DNA of 64,000 nt, taken from NCBI RefSeq assembly GCF_963966145.1, contig NC_091047.1:22010001-22074000 (forward strand), in the 5' to 3' direction. Below the pieces are notes generated by a model, which was not told where the DNA came from, searched no databases, and worked only from the letters and a program-made list of their open reading frames with translations. Shown here one piece after another: positions 24,301-31,400 of the stretch. Each line of letters begins with the position of its first letter. The first letter of the stretch is position 1. A program made the translations under genes and the position numbers. This DNA is from Tenebrio molitor. Taxonomy: Eukaryota; Arthropoda; Insecta; Coleoptera; Tenebrionidae.

Positions 24301-25006
24301 CTCTCACAAAGAAAGTAGGCAGGACTACCTGCTACAGTACCTCTTTCTAACAATAACATTCAAAATTACATTATTTTGTACATTTGTAATTCTGTTATTT
24401 TATTTTTGGTTGCAAATTAATTTCAATTCCTTCCAGATAATCCCTTTCATGACAGAAGCTCTAATGCTCTTTGCTCCCGATGAACTGTGGTCCAGACAAT
24501 TAACCAGGACACAAAAATATGGAGTTCACGGATTCTTAATGGTCGGTGGCACCATTTTACTCAGTGTTGGATGCATCGACACCTTCTATTACATTTCGGA
24601 AGGTTATCACTTGTACACCGTACACGGAATTACAGGTCTGTTTGCATCTCCACCATTTTTAGATCTACCACTTCAAAATTTTTATCTTTCAGGTCTAATT
24701 TCCATGATTCTATTGATTCTCTCCATCATCTTCGGTTATATGGCCAACTATTCACAAAAACTGACAAAATACGGACGACCAGTGTTTTTCAAATTTAACC
24801 ATAACTTTGTTGGACTGTTGGGCTACCTGATTGGAGTAGTTAGCTTATGTTATGCTTTTTATACACACTGGTTTGTTTATTTTACAACAGAAGCATCCAG
24901 ACTAGTTGCAGTAATAGCAACAATTCTGGGAGTATTGTGGACGATGAATGCGGCTATAGTGTCTGGTTATCATCAAATTAAAACGTTGTTAGTGTTACGA
25001 AACTGA
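6374..25006 (+). CDS. cytochrome b561-domain protein, CYB561D2-like (copy 2), giant TE-filled intron
   Basis: Three exons: 6374-6532 (53 codons, ending TLG), 24437-24635 and 24693-25006, giving 223 aa. Intron 1 (6533-24436, phase 0) is about 17.9 kb and carries a mariner relic, Harbinger-derived copies, an intact hAT and BEL/Pao copy A in antisense. Intron 2 is 57 nt (phase 1), a multiple of three without a stop, so it can be read through. Conserved His residues are at 46, 84, 116 and 156. The PFMTEALM motif opening exon 2 and the YHLYTVHG motif are typical of CYB561D1/D2. The exon 1 to exon 2 pairing is inferred from order, phase and paralogy. Exon 1 could also splice to 36939, because both first exons end in phase 0. 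Confidence 0.83.
6533..7246. other. start of copy-2 intron 1, nothing recognised
   Basis: AT-rich intron sequence directly after the GTAAGT donor. ORFs such as the 70-aa one at 6741 have no recognisable features and are probably chance. Confidence 0.5.
7251..7642. repeat. two 196-bp tandem repeats with embedded palindromes
   Basis: Units 7251-7446 and 7447-7642 are nearly identical. Each contains the near-perfect palindromes TTTCGTAACTGGTTACGAAA and TCCTAACTGGTTAGGA. The outer TTCTAATTTTGACA is answered by an inverted copy at about 7695-7712 (TGTCAAAATTAGAA). The tandem pair and the following hairpin may therefore belong to one foldback element of about 470 bp. Confidence 0.85.
7728..7852. 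repeat. imperfect hairpin with CG-rich centre
   Basis: Inverted arms of about 50 bp start ATGTAACACGTTAGGAAATG on the left and, complemented, ATGTAACCAGTTAGGAAATG on the right. They enclose a GC-rich centre reading GGGATCTCGCTGCGCTCGTC. The outer arm word matches the GTTAGGA palindromes of the preceding tandem repeats. Confidence 0.8.
8170..8935 (+). pseudogene. mariner transposase pseudogene, interrupted
   Basis: Fragments of a mariner transposase lie in order. An N-terminal helix-turn-helix part (about 8180-8310) has frameshifts and an internal deletion. A block from about 8340 contains WVPRLLT, LDQKRIRMN and LLERFKRNEWDFL, the typical linker region ahead of the DDD catalytic core. Then come EEVIASV and AYF near 8560, and the C-terminal HHWKKCMDLKRDYV near 8890. 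Most of the catalytic core is deleted. A MITE at 8612-8848 splits the C-terminal part. No terminal repeats of the host element could be placed. Confidence 0.85.
8612..8848. mobile_element. MITE inserted in the mariner pseudogene
   Basis: The inverted termini contain AAACTAGGCAAAAATGAATA and its complement on the right. Removing 8612-8848 together with one TA copy puts the surrounding mariner codons back in one frame (Lys-Tyr-Tyr-Leu-Glu-Gly), which supports a TA target-site duplication and fixes the order of events: mariner first, MITE later. Confidence 0.8.
8936..9390. other. intronic stretch, nothing recognised
   Basis: AT-rich sequence within copy-2 intron 1. A short CG-rich run (GCGAGGCGAAGCG near 9130) resembles the centres of the hairpin islands, but no arms are evident. 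Confidence 0.4.
9391..10890. mobile_element. Harbinger-derived non-autonomous element, internally duplicated
   Basis: Termini of the form GATTTATAGTTCCGTA followed by TAGCATAACATA occur at 9398 and 10108 (left type) and, inverted, at about 10735 and 10882 (right type). A 711-bp unit starting at 9391 is repeated at 10102 (the second copy lacks the 218-bp MITE), and the right end is duplicated with a 147-bp period (10593, 10740). On the plus strand each unit keeps a short Ala/Lys-rich start like Harbinger transposase N-termini (AAACAVVL, then KRKKPRKKR). On the minus strand (about 10330-10490) it keeps a MADF-like start (LYDKSSKDFEG). This looks like an internally deleted two-gene Harbinger element. 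Confidence 0.65.
9585..9802. mobile_element. PIF/Harbinger-type MITE with TTA target duplication
   Basis: The 218-bp element has long inverted ends AGGTGCAAATCCACGATGAG and its complement; the arms extend over about 70 bp. It is flanked by TTA on both sides (9582-9584, 9803-9805). The duplicated unit downstream has the uninterrupted site (TTA at 10294-10296), which confirms the borders. A 3-bp TTA duplication is typical of PIF/Harbinger. Confidence 0.9.
10891..11331. other. intronic stretch with short inverted words
   Basis: Contains TTATGCA words on both strands near 10960-11035 and a CTACGATCGT word near 11055, which recurs at 32080. This suggests another decayed foldback element. No coding sequence was seen. 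Confidence 0.35.
11332..12101. mobile_element. long-TIR DNA element, TA-flanked
   Basis: 770 bp with inverted termini of about 135 bp starting CAGTGCCTTTTTTTAAACGC. TA (or TATA) flanks both ends. The interior holds a 24-codon ORF at 11581 that starts with a hydrophobic stretch, which is too short to call a gene. It is non-autonomous, and the TA target suggests the Tc1/mariner superfamily. Confidence 0.85.
12170..12667. mobile_element. MITE, TA-flanked (CTGGGTGCCCC termini)
   Basis: 498 bp with inverted ends CTGGGTGCCCCAAAATTCGC and TA on both sides. The internal 67- and 63-aa ORFs are unremarkable. The termini suggest a Tc1/mariner-derived MITE. Confidence 0.85.
12720..13070 (-). pseudogene. 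non-LTR retrotransposon ORF2 C-terminal tail (relic)
   Basis: Reading the minus strand gives GHIGRMPDHRHVKR, followed after frame damage by a Lys/Arg-rich part and pieces such as MLDITDWKRS and QWRKIVKK. This is the ordinary C-terminal tail after the reverse transcriptase in RTE/Jockey-like ORF2 proteins. Several frameshifts are present. It lies about 3.5 kb from an endonuclease relic on the same strand, and the two may be pieces of one old element separated by later insertions. Confidence 0.6.
13074..13479. mobile_element. MITE, TA-flanked (TTTGGTCGTCA family)
   Basis: 406 bp, with inverted ends CTATTGGGGACAAAATACTT followed by TGGTCGTCA, and TA at 13072-13073 and 13480-13481. The subterminal TTTGGTCGTCA is shared with the MITE at 30078-30325, so the two are relatives. 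Confidence 0.85.
13515..13574. repeat. 60-bp hairpin with CG-rich stem
   Basis: Arms GACGTGTTGCCCGGAAACAT and (complemented) GACGTGTTGCCGGAAACACC enclose a loop with ATCGTAGATCGAG. It is one of the hairpin islands discussed in the findings. Short palindromes reading CGAATATAC...GTATATTCG follow near 13750. Confidence 0.75.
13852..16555 (+). mobile_element. complete hAT transposon
   Basis: 2704 bp with inverted termini TAGGGCCCGGATTTTAGGCA (the right end is the complement). Perfect 8-bp target-site duplications GTAATGAA lie at 13844-13851 and 16556-16563. It carries one five-exon transposase gene with open frames throughout. It sits in intron 1 of b561 copy 2, in the sense orientation. The perfect duplication and undamaged coding region argue for recent insertion, and the copy may be autonomous. 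Confidence 0.93.
14625..16315 (+). CDS. hAT-family transposase
   Basis: Cut-and-paste transposase of the surrounding element. Exons 14625-14738, 14809-15093, 15146-15353, 15408-15766 and 15827-16315 join to 484 aa; all borders are GT/AG and phases agree. Domains in order: an N-terminal zinc-binding region split by intron 1 (Cys32, Cys35, His50, His56, BED-like), the RNase H-like catalytic core with Asp152 (SVDETTD) and Asp221 (TDGAP), the CLAHALNL motif just after it, and the C-terminal hAT dimerisation region (FAPITSCEVERSFS, with Glu452 as the likely third acidic residue, then NLEQYL). It is shorter than many hAT transposases but has no internal stop. The FCKACGKL start recalls CGGBP1-like hAT proteins. 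The start codon is the first ATG in frame with exon 1. Confidence 0.9.
16590..17090 (-). pseudogene. non-LTR retrotransposon endonuclease relic (RTE-like)
   Basis: The minus strand encodes, with frame breaks, an apurinic-like endonuclease: HAPTEDKD, then WEKMPKYDVKLLIGDMNAKI, ETWVLPDDKARNQIDHLLI, and DDANSDHMLVIAKL. The GDMNAKIG, NQIDH and SDH catalytic blocks are those of RTE/CR1-type (CFDP2-like) endonucleases. Several stops occur. It abuts the right border of the hAT element. Confidence 0.8.
17392..17520. mobile_element. short palindromic MITE, TA-flanked
   Basis: 129 bp made almost entirely of two inverted arms (about 55 bp): CTATCGCGGCCAAAATAAAA on the left, CTATCCCGGCCAAAAAATAG complemented on the right. 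TA is on both sides. The ends resemble those of the MITE at 30078. Confidence 0.85.
17683..17748. mobile_element. 66-bp hairpin MITE (GGGTGTTCA family)
   Basis: Nearly perfect hairpin, ATCGGGTGTTCATTTAAATT with its complement, and a centre CTCCTCAACGCCAACTTTGAGGAG. One arm plus the centre recurs at 38685-38730. Confidence 0.8.
17876..17990. mobile_element. decayed MITE (GGGTGTTCA family)
   Basis: The ends ATGTGTTCAATTGAATTG and (complemented right) AACAAGTGTTCAATTGAAAT carry the same terminal GTGTTCAATTGAA as other family members. The right arm continues with GTTCATCAAGTTGG, as in the element split by BEL/Pao copy B. Confidence 0.55.
18092..18360 (-). repeat. BEL/Pao copy A, 3' LTR
   Basis: 269-bp LTR, TG...CA bounded on the minus strand (TGTACAAAATAATG ... 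GTTCA). Identical to the 24114-24382 LTR. It differs from both copy-B LTRs at five positions. Confidence 0.95.
18364..18377 (-). promoter_or_regulatory. polypurine tract of BEL/Pao copy A
   Basis: The minus strand reads TCAAGGGGGGCGGTATA directly upstream of the 3' LTR, the expected position for the plus-strand DNA primer in reverse transcription. Confidence 0.75.
18553..23781 (-). CDS. BEL/Pao gag-pol polyprotein (copy A)
   Basis: Single 1742-aa ORF, uninterrupted. In order: coiled-coil-like N-terminus (about 1-105); Pao-type gag (about 140-330; the FTGCYKEWLSFQNSF block is diagnostic); zinc-knuckle cysteines (353/356/366, 387/390/400, 406/409); aspartic protease with LLDAGSMNS (Asp472); reverse transcriptase with QQDFYVDDLLTGG (YVDD 886-889); RNase H with GFGDAS (Asp1060), Glu1104 and TDS (Asp1134); integrase with an HHCC finger (about 1369-1407) and catalytic Asp1439, Asp1505 and Glu1558. 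There is no envelope ORF downstream. Gag and pol are fused in one frame, as usual for this superfamily. It appears coding-competent. Confidence 0.97.
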   Translation of the reverse strand: MPETSLLDESIAKLEALKRKRTSLKARITRIQNFVSNFQSNDNDVSPLETRKTFIEQIFKEYDEVQTEIESLDLSSEAIETQTQDRDEIDLKYLDVLSSIQTKIRQTTPPPHTAATANPNGSCSSANSHCSNRDQSIKLNLPTLNLKSFTGCYKEWLSFQNSFKSIIEDENNMLNNCQRFQYLRSCLSGEALRAVESLTVSSENYNVAWDILKKRFCNKRLIVHDHIIAITKAPQVIKASHSSLRCFLDTLNSNVAALRQLEVPIDTWHALLVVIIVDKLDDNLAREWQATLTDEVPTYGQTIEFLEKKCQLLESLNLLHPKSNVKPNHNNAKNNMSQKRSTTSYVATNKLHCTFCKNDDHTIFQCNEFTKLNVEERNAQARNLKLCLNCLRTNHFVNNCQSKFKCRKCNQSHNTLLHKERQITQTNETPAQVESLNAHSMRSQSSIILLSTAIVLIEDRNNKSHKCRALLDAGSMNSYITSSFSKKLRLQQKAVNITVGGIGQISTNIKQAVQVNIKSQYNKFSANLSCFVLEKITENLPLVTINMSAINIPKELQLADPKFLETAPVDLLIGADLFWNLLCQDRKEITLKNHNKLMLQNTHLGFIAGGSLNMNNNNSSSTCSLSLTSVTDILENQVQKFFELEQCSNPSEQKCFSNEEIMCEQHFIQNTCRQTNGKFLVKLPLKNDPPILKSNRDSAVKFFNNLERNLNKRPTLKSDYVQFMRDYISLGHMEEVPGCELNKPNCTYLPHHAVLKDSTSTKLRVVFNASFRSADALSLNDNLMAGPTIQPELFAILLRFRTFKYVVNGDIAKMYRMIEIHPDHSDYQRIVWRENTEDPLKTYRLTTLTYGTKPASFLATRCLKELALQNVNQYPEAAKAIQQDFYVDDLLTGGDSLENLITLRDQIIQILAHGGFLLRKWAANHPALIPDSHEPNLNVSFDKDAYTKTLGLFWNPNHDSLRYQVKQCDIPKRLTKREILSKTAQVFDPLGLVAPVVVKAKIILQQCWSLKIGWDDLLPETIYCAWVKILQELAHLNEIEIPRNIIKSSPVQVQLHGFGDASQIAYGAAVYLRTTDHSGNHQVHLICAKSRVAPLRAVTLPRLELCAALTLSRLFNTVLRTINVKIDQQFLWTDSTVVLAWINATSSNLQTFVGNRVSEIQTLTDAKDWYHVKSESNPADVLSRGALPGQLKTNKLWWNGPDWLSENNDTWPVSNVNLSDIEIPERRTVTLTNIHSRERQLPLLTKFSNYKKTERVMSWVLRFINNCRKPNQRQISSSLTCEELKDSMKAIMRLIQEVAFNDELACLKQNKPINKKSRLLCLNIFLDKNDNLIRAGGRLQNSSLTYDVKHPIVLPNDHHLIKALVKHVHIEQLHAGVQGTLAALRQNFWIISPRSVVRKILHQCLQCFKVKPSVMYPIMGNLPKSRVEPTRPFSISGVDYAGPIYIKECRGRSKRTVKAYICVFVCFSTKAVHLELVGDLTTQTFLNALKRFISRRGHVYHLYSDNATNFVGANRELLELRTFLKSASFSQITENLANKGISWHFIPPRSPHMGGIWEINVKSIKGHLKRTIGEVVLSYEELYTLLTRIEAVLNSRPLCPLSNDPNDLNPITPGHFLIGEPLTSISERDLTTTRINRLTQWQRVEQMRQHFWHRWQREYLVQNINRSKQLRGSGSRPSTPALEVGSMVILVEDNTPPLQWKLGRIVELHPGSDGVVRVVSVKTVNGIFKRATRKVCVLPANE
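24091..24107 (-). promoter_or_regulatory. primer binding site, tRNA-Tyr
   Basis: The minus strand has TGGTCCTTCGAGCCGGA six bases inside the 5' LTR. It is complementary to the 3' end of insect tRNA-Tyr (CCGGCTCGAAGGA plus CCA), from knowledge of that tRNA. It is the expected minus-strand primer site. Confidence 0.8.
24114..24382 (-). repeat. BEL/Pao copy A, 5' LTR
   Basis: Identical to 18092-18360. The copy A promoter lies here, facing away from the direction of b561 copy 2 transcription. Confidence 0.95.
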
Positions 25007-25104
25007 CAAATTATTTTAGGCACTCGTATACAATTGTGTAGTTATATTTATTAAAAATACTCATCAATGTACGATTAAATTATTATGTAAACTACCTAAA
25101 ATTC

Positions 25105-25110
25105 AATAAA
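25105..25110 (+). terminator. poly(A) signal AATAAA, b561 copy 2
   Basis: AATAAA about 100 nt after the stop of copy 2 and about 300 nt before the copy 3 start; the best candidate for 3' processing. Confidence 0.6.
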
Positions 25111-25416
25111 GTTTGGACAAAAATTAATCAGTTTGGGTTTGTAGAAACATTTAACTCTTGATTTAGTGCAGATTAGATATCGGCATTGTTTAAAAGACAA
25201 CAATGTCAATGTGTTACACTACACCGTGGAAAAGAACTTCAATGGTGATAAATTACGATATTGATTAAAACCACAAATTAGTAGATGTAATCTGTTGTCA
25301 ACGTTTTTTTTTAGAATAGATAGGTTTAAGTCACGTTTCAGATAAACAAATGCCAGTTACAATAATGAAATATCATAATCCTCGTTGATTTGCTTTAATT
25401 CTCTACTCTGCTCAAC

Positions 25417-28400
25417 ATGTCTGAGTTAGGAACATTTAGTTACAATACTGTCAGATTCTTATTGAATTTGACAACCAGAAACCTTCTGGCTGGTGTTGTT
25501 GTGTACTGTTGTTGTATTCCTATAATGTACTACAACTACTGGTTTTCATGGCACGTGATTTTGTGTACTCTCGGGGTAAGTGTCTGTTTGTAGTGGTTTA
25601 GTATTGAGAGCAATTCTCTGAAATTACACCTAGATTGACGTACTCTTTTTTGTCAAATAGAAATTATCATTATCACCTGCATGTGCCATTATTTGGAAAT
25701 TTTGATGTCAGTTACAGTTAATCTTTTTCGATAGGTACCTTATCCAACGCCAATCTTGCACTTCTGTTGACGTTAATTAGTTATTGTAACATATTTTATT
25801 TATAACCCTCGATATCAATTTTTAATATTTTTTGTCGTTAACAATAAAGATACTTGAGATTATTGTCCAGACAGTAAAGTATTTGTAGCTTAATATTTAA
25901 ATCCACATTCTTTGTGTTTAATATTTAATCGTATACTTTTCATAAACACTGTAAATACGTGCATCATGCATCACATAGCAAAGGAAATTTTTTATCAGAT
26001 AATTAATTACATATTATCTTATATAATAATCTTACTAGATGTGTATACAGTAGGTACCCATAATTATGAATCAATAAGTATTTAAAAAATATCTGTTAAA
26101 AACTTTCCAGATGAAAAAAGTTGCTCTACAATTTGTAACAGTTAAATTAATTTTTATTTCTCATTTTAATCTCCACCAAAAAGAGACAACTCACAATATA
26201 ATAATAACATTTTTGGAACTTTTTAAAAATCAATATTAAAAGTAAAATTGTTAATGACCACTATCATTTCATTTATATTTTATTTTCTGAAGCAGTATCA
26301 TAAAATAGTATGATGATTTCAAAGATTTTTCCTCCGCTGCTGTTTTACTATTCTGTATAATATTTGTTAGGGAATTATTAATTTATAGAACCCCTTATGT
26401 AAGCAGTTAATAAGAAATATGTATATCGTTACAGTTCCAAGATACTGTTGTCATAAACTAGCCGTTGCGTGTCTAGTGTTACAAGAATTTTCACATTTAT
26501 TTTATTTTAATCTTAATACTCAAATGGCCAATAGGTACATACTGGAATTTTTAGGCTAGCTTTGACTGGTACTGATTCTGAAAATACTCAGCGGTTCTTT
26601 ATCTTATCATATTCTTATACAATTTCATGCTCTTTCACAAGTTTTTTTATTACAGATTTATACACAAATTACAGTGTAAGCTTTGCACTTGACACAATGG
26701 TACATACTTAATTTATATGTACCTTGGGGAAAATGATAAAAGTAAAAAATAGTATATTATGCACCGAGGGAGTGAAGTGGATGATTTTTACCCGAGGTGC
26801 AGTTTGTAGCCCGAGGGCGTAGCCCAAGGGTTCTACAAAGCACTAAGGGTAAAAATCATTCCCTCCCGAGGTCCATATTTTTTGCACGACCCAACGATAT
26901 AGGGCCGGTTGTACCAAATTGGTTTAACTTCAGTTTATCTCCCAGTCTAGATTAAAGTTAGATCATTTTGTTGTACGAACGGTGACTGAGGGTTGTCTAA
27001 GCATTGAACTTGGTTTTCAGTGATCGACTGATATCTATCGATCAAGGATGGATCAGTATCATTTTGACATTTATTTGATAGGTCACAATTTATACGTTAA
27101 AATAATAACATGGAGTGGATACCAGAATATGATGAAGATGAAGATTTTCTAGAGCTTGTTGAAATCGTAAACATGTCGTATAGAAAAATAACGTCAATAT
27201 AACATTTCATTTTAGATTAGAAATCCAAGATTGGCTCAAACTTTCAGGGTACGCCCAAATAATTTTGATAAATGGAATGACTGCGATTTTAGAAATCGAT
27301 TTAGAGTACCCAAAGATGTGGTAAGATTTATCATTGAGGAAATTCATGATGAAATTTCCTCAAAAACGGATAAAAATCACGCCCTTTCACCGTCAGACAT
27401 GGTGTTTATAACACTTCGATATTTGGCAACTGGAGCAATGGGACAACTAATTGGAGACAGTAATGGCGTTGATAAAGCCACAGTAAGCCGAGCGATTCCC
27501 AAAGTCATTAACGCAATAGCAAGACGCCGTGCAGAATTTATAAATATGCCGGATAACGAACAAGCAAAAAATAAAATTAAACAAAGTTTTTTTAACATTA
27601 GCAAATTTCCTAGATGCGTGGGAGCTGTGGATTGTACACACGTTAAAATCCAATCCCCAGGAGGCAATGATGCCGAAATATATCGTAACCGGAAGGGTTA
27701 TTTTTCGTTTAATGTGCAAGGTATATGTGATGCTAATTTAAAAATTCTGGATTTAGTCTGTCGTTGGCCTGGGTCTGCCCATGACTGTAATATTTTTAAG
27801 AATTCACGGTTAAGGCATCGCTTTGAAAATGGTGATTTTGGAAACGATTTACTAGTAGGTGATGGAGGATATGGTATTAAACCATATTTAATAACACCTT
27901 TACTAAACCCGACAACGCCAGAACAGCAGTTATTTAATGAAGCTCAAATAAGAACTAGAAATCCCATAGAGAGATGTTTCGGGGTTCTTAAAAGACGATT
28001 TCCTGTACTGGCTTTAGGAATACGCCTGTCGATTGAGAAAGTAGAACTTCTTGTGATAGCATCAGCAATATTACATAATATTGCTTGCATGCTAAACGAC
28101 ACCGAGGCTCCCGAAACAAATGAAGAAATAGAAGCGGCCATAGCTTTAACCGAAAATGTAAACGAAAATCTTGTGGAAAACAATAACTTAAATGACAACC
28201 GAAATAATGAAGTTAGAAATATATTGATTCATTATTTTTCTACACTTGAGTACTGATGAATAATGATAGGTAGCGATTAATAATATTAATTAAATAAACT
28301 AACAAATGTTTAAATATTAGGCAATTGTATTTATGAACGAAATTTAATAACAAAATTAACTATGAACAATTTGTGGGGTTTGAATAACCTGCGTTCTGCG

Positions 28401-31400
28401 TTAAAGTTTTTATTTTATTTAAATGCTCTGCCTCAAGAATTTTCATTTTCAGTTTGCATTCTTCTACATAAAGCTCATGTTTCTCTTTCATCTGTGCAAT
28501 TGTAAGTGCATGTATTTCTTGCATGTGCTTTAAGCGAAGTTCCTGCTCATTGATGATATGTGTTCTTCTTAAATCTTCCATTTCAGATTTACTTTGAGCC
28601 CAGTTGCAGAGTCTTTTGCTTAAAGATCCATCCTTAGTTACCTTTCGTTTTAGTGGAGCAGATTTTGGTGTTCTCAATTTATCTGCAGAATACGATCTCC
28701 AGTCACCAGCAACTTCTGAATTATTGTTCAAATAATTTTTATGATGTATAGAATCGGACTCTACAGTATATAAAAAAGTAATAAATAATAAAGTAAACGT
28801 GTTCGGTAATATTCTTTTACGTTGTGTCGACGATGATTTTCCTATATCATCATGATCATGACAAACTGTTCTGTCGTTTACTGCTTCATATTCTTGAAAT
28901 AATGGAAGTGTTGCATCAATCTCGGACGATAGATTAGCAATAGAACTTTCAATAACCAAATCTTCTTCTGGAAGCCAAAATAAATATTGTAAAAGAAGAC
29001 CTCAAAGTTTAGATAGACACTGAGTACCTACCTAACGTATCGCTGTCATATTTGGAAGTGCGTCCTGTTAATTGGTCTCCAATTATTTCTTTGATTATTT
29101 CTTCAGTATCTGTAATTGTACTATTTATTTTTTTGGCCGGTCCTCCTCCTGTGCCCAAAGTGTACTTTTTCTCGTCTGCAAATTTTGACTTTGTTCTTTT
29201 TTTTAGATTTTCATATTTTCTTTTAAGAATCAATGCACTTCGATAATTTTCAAATCCAACAATATTAAATTCCTGTTCAATTGCTTTCCATGCATCCTTC
29301 TTCAATTGATTTGCATCTATATCTGTTTTTTTATTTTCTATTTTATCTTTAAATTTAAATACCAAGCCCAGTAAATGTTTTTCTTCAATGGTAGAAAAAT
29401 TGGTGGACCTTTTATTAGTACTCATTGTGAAAAATCGCCATAAAACACATTCACAGACAAATGTCACAGTTGTCGGCAATGACAAATTTAAACTGTTTTC
29501 CGCGAGTAACCTGGGTCTGATTCTACCAACATAACTAATTTTGACGAAAACGGTCGCTCAAGTGATCTTACTGTGAACAAGAGATGTACAACGCGTCTAT
29601 TAAATAAACCCGGTTCAGTAATAAACTGTAGTTCAATTGAACCGAAGTTCAGTGTAATTTGGTACAACCGGCCCATAATGTTTAACATTTAGGCTTTTTC
29701 AATTAAAATTTTTGGATTGTGCAAATTGTAGTATCTGCACCTCGGGACTGCATGATTGTTACCGTCGGTTCTTTATAGGACCCTGGGATGTCGCCTCCGG
29801 ACTACAAACTGCATCTCGAGTAAAAAAACAAATTACATAATTCGAAATAAATATGCATCATAAAAGGTTGAATTGACTATGGTTTTTTGCCCAGGGGGAA
29901 AAAAGTGACTAAAAGCTTGAGTTGGTTATGATTTTTTGCCTGAGGGGAAAAAAAACCGGTTTACTCCATCAATAGCCGAACAATTTTCTGATGAGTTGAT
30001 TTCAACGAAGAGTTTCAAGTCATCAACAAATTAAAGTTTCCGGCATGTTACGATATCCCGAATGTCGTGGACATGTACTATCGCGAGCAATAAATTTTGG
30101 TCGTCAATGTCATTTTAAAATTTGGTTAGGTTGTCACAAATTTAAAAATTTTCCCTGCCTGATTATGCCCATGTCAACAAAGTGTCAAAAAAATGAGAAC
30201 AAAATGACAATTAATGTCATACAACATGATGATAGGTTAATGACATTTACAACTGTTTTATGATGGAGCATTTTCGATTGCGTCAAAGAATGACCTTGAC
30301 GACCAAAATTTATTGCTCGCGACTGTACCTATGGTTTGACAAAAAATATTCTGAATGCTCGCAATTATCGGTATTTAACTTTATTTCCACCTTCTAAGTA
30401 AATGACATTTTATAGGTATTTGTGGTAACTAAGTAAATGGGTAATTACAGGCAGAGCCCTGTAATATTTAACAGGCACATAGAAGAGACCTGTAATAGCT
30501 ATTTACGTTACAAGACCGGTAGTAACGTTTTTATGGACGAGCTAGTGAATTACAGGTCGAGCCCGATAGGGCGAGACTTGTAAACTAGCGAGGCCATAAT
30601 GCGTCTACCGGTCGTGTGACGTACAAGATTTTTTAGTATACTTAGACAATTATTTAAAAGAAAATAAATTTAAATAAAAAAATTTGGCTCTGAAAAAGAT
30701 TGCTATGCCTTGTTACTATGATAACAAACGATTCATCACAATTCAGTCTGTCGAAGTTTTTCGTGTGATTTCTTTCATTTGCGCTAACTTCCTTTAATAA
30801 AATAAATTCTCACAACCGAACCGAAGCAGAAGTCAAGTTTTCTTCCCAGACCACCTTTTGGAGAAGGTAGATAGTGCGCGATCAAACTTATTGCTCCAAA
30901 AATCATCGGGAAGATATTTCACAGAGTACAAGTTGTTCTACAATTGGAGAATACGAAATAAAGTTGTTTGGATTGATCAAAGGGTAATGCTTGGCTTTAG
31001 AAAACCATCTCAATGATGTAAGTAATTGTACATTTAATTTTTATATAAATAAAAACCAATAAATCTGACAAATTATTTGACATTTGCTACCGGCCGCGGT
31101 GGAAAGTAAAACGGACTAGACCATAAACATGTGTCTACCGGACTCGTCGTCAAGCAGGTAGACACCTACTACCAGCACAGTATACTAAAAAAACTTTACA
31201 AGGCTCATCAAAAAATAAATAATCAAAACTAATTAAATGATTTTTTTAAAAAGTTTATTACAAACACAAATAAATTTAACTATCAATTGTTGCAATTACA
31301 TACGTTAATAATGCATTTTGATCCGTTTCGCAAGTCATTTTCATATCGCTCCTGGGATCGAATCAATACGGAATCAATAGAGAGCCGCACTTGCAGCGTT

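Larger units (their letters stand above)
18092..24382 (-). mobile_element. full-length BEL/Pao LTR retrotransposon, copy A
   Basis: 6291 bp bounded by 269-bp direct LTRs (18092-18360 and 24114-24382) that I read as identical over their whole length. A 5-bp target duplication TTTGT lies at 18087-18091 and 24383-24387. Transcription runs on the minus strand, so the 5' LTR is the right one. It contains one uninterrupted gag-pol ORF, a tRNA-Tyr primer site and a polypurine tract. It lies antisense in intron 1 of b561 copy 2. Identical LTRs mean a very recent insertion. Confidence 0.97.
26902..29674 (+). mobile_element. complete PIF/Harbinger transposon with two genes
   Basis: 2773 bp with inverted termini GGGCCGGTTGTACCAAATT and its complement. 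ATA on each side (26899-26901, 29675-29677) looks like the 3-bp target duplication. It carries the two genes expected of an autonomous element: a DDE transposase (plus) and a Myb/SANT-like DNA-binding partner (minus), convergent with about 100 bp between stops. Both are open after intron removal. It is inserted in the sense orientation in intron 1 of b561 copy 3. Confidence 0.9.

Noticed and set aside
27377..28198. Minus-strand ORFs over the Harbinger transposase
   Set aside because: Shadow frames of the transposase on the opposite strand.
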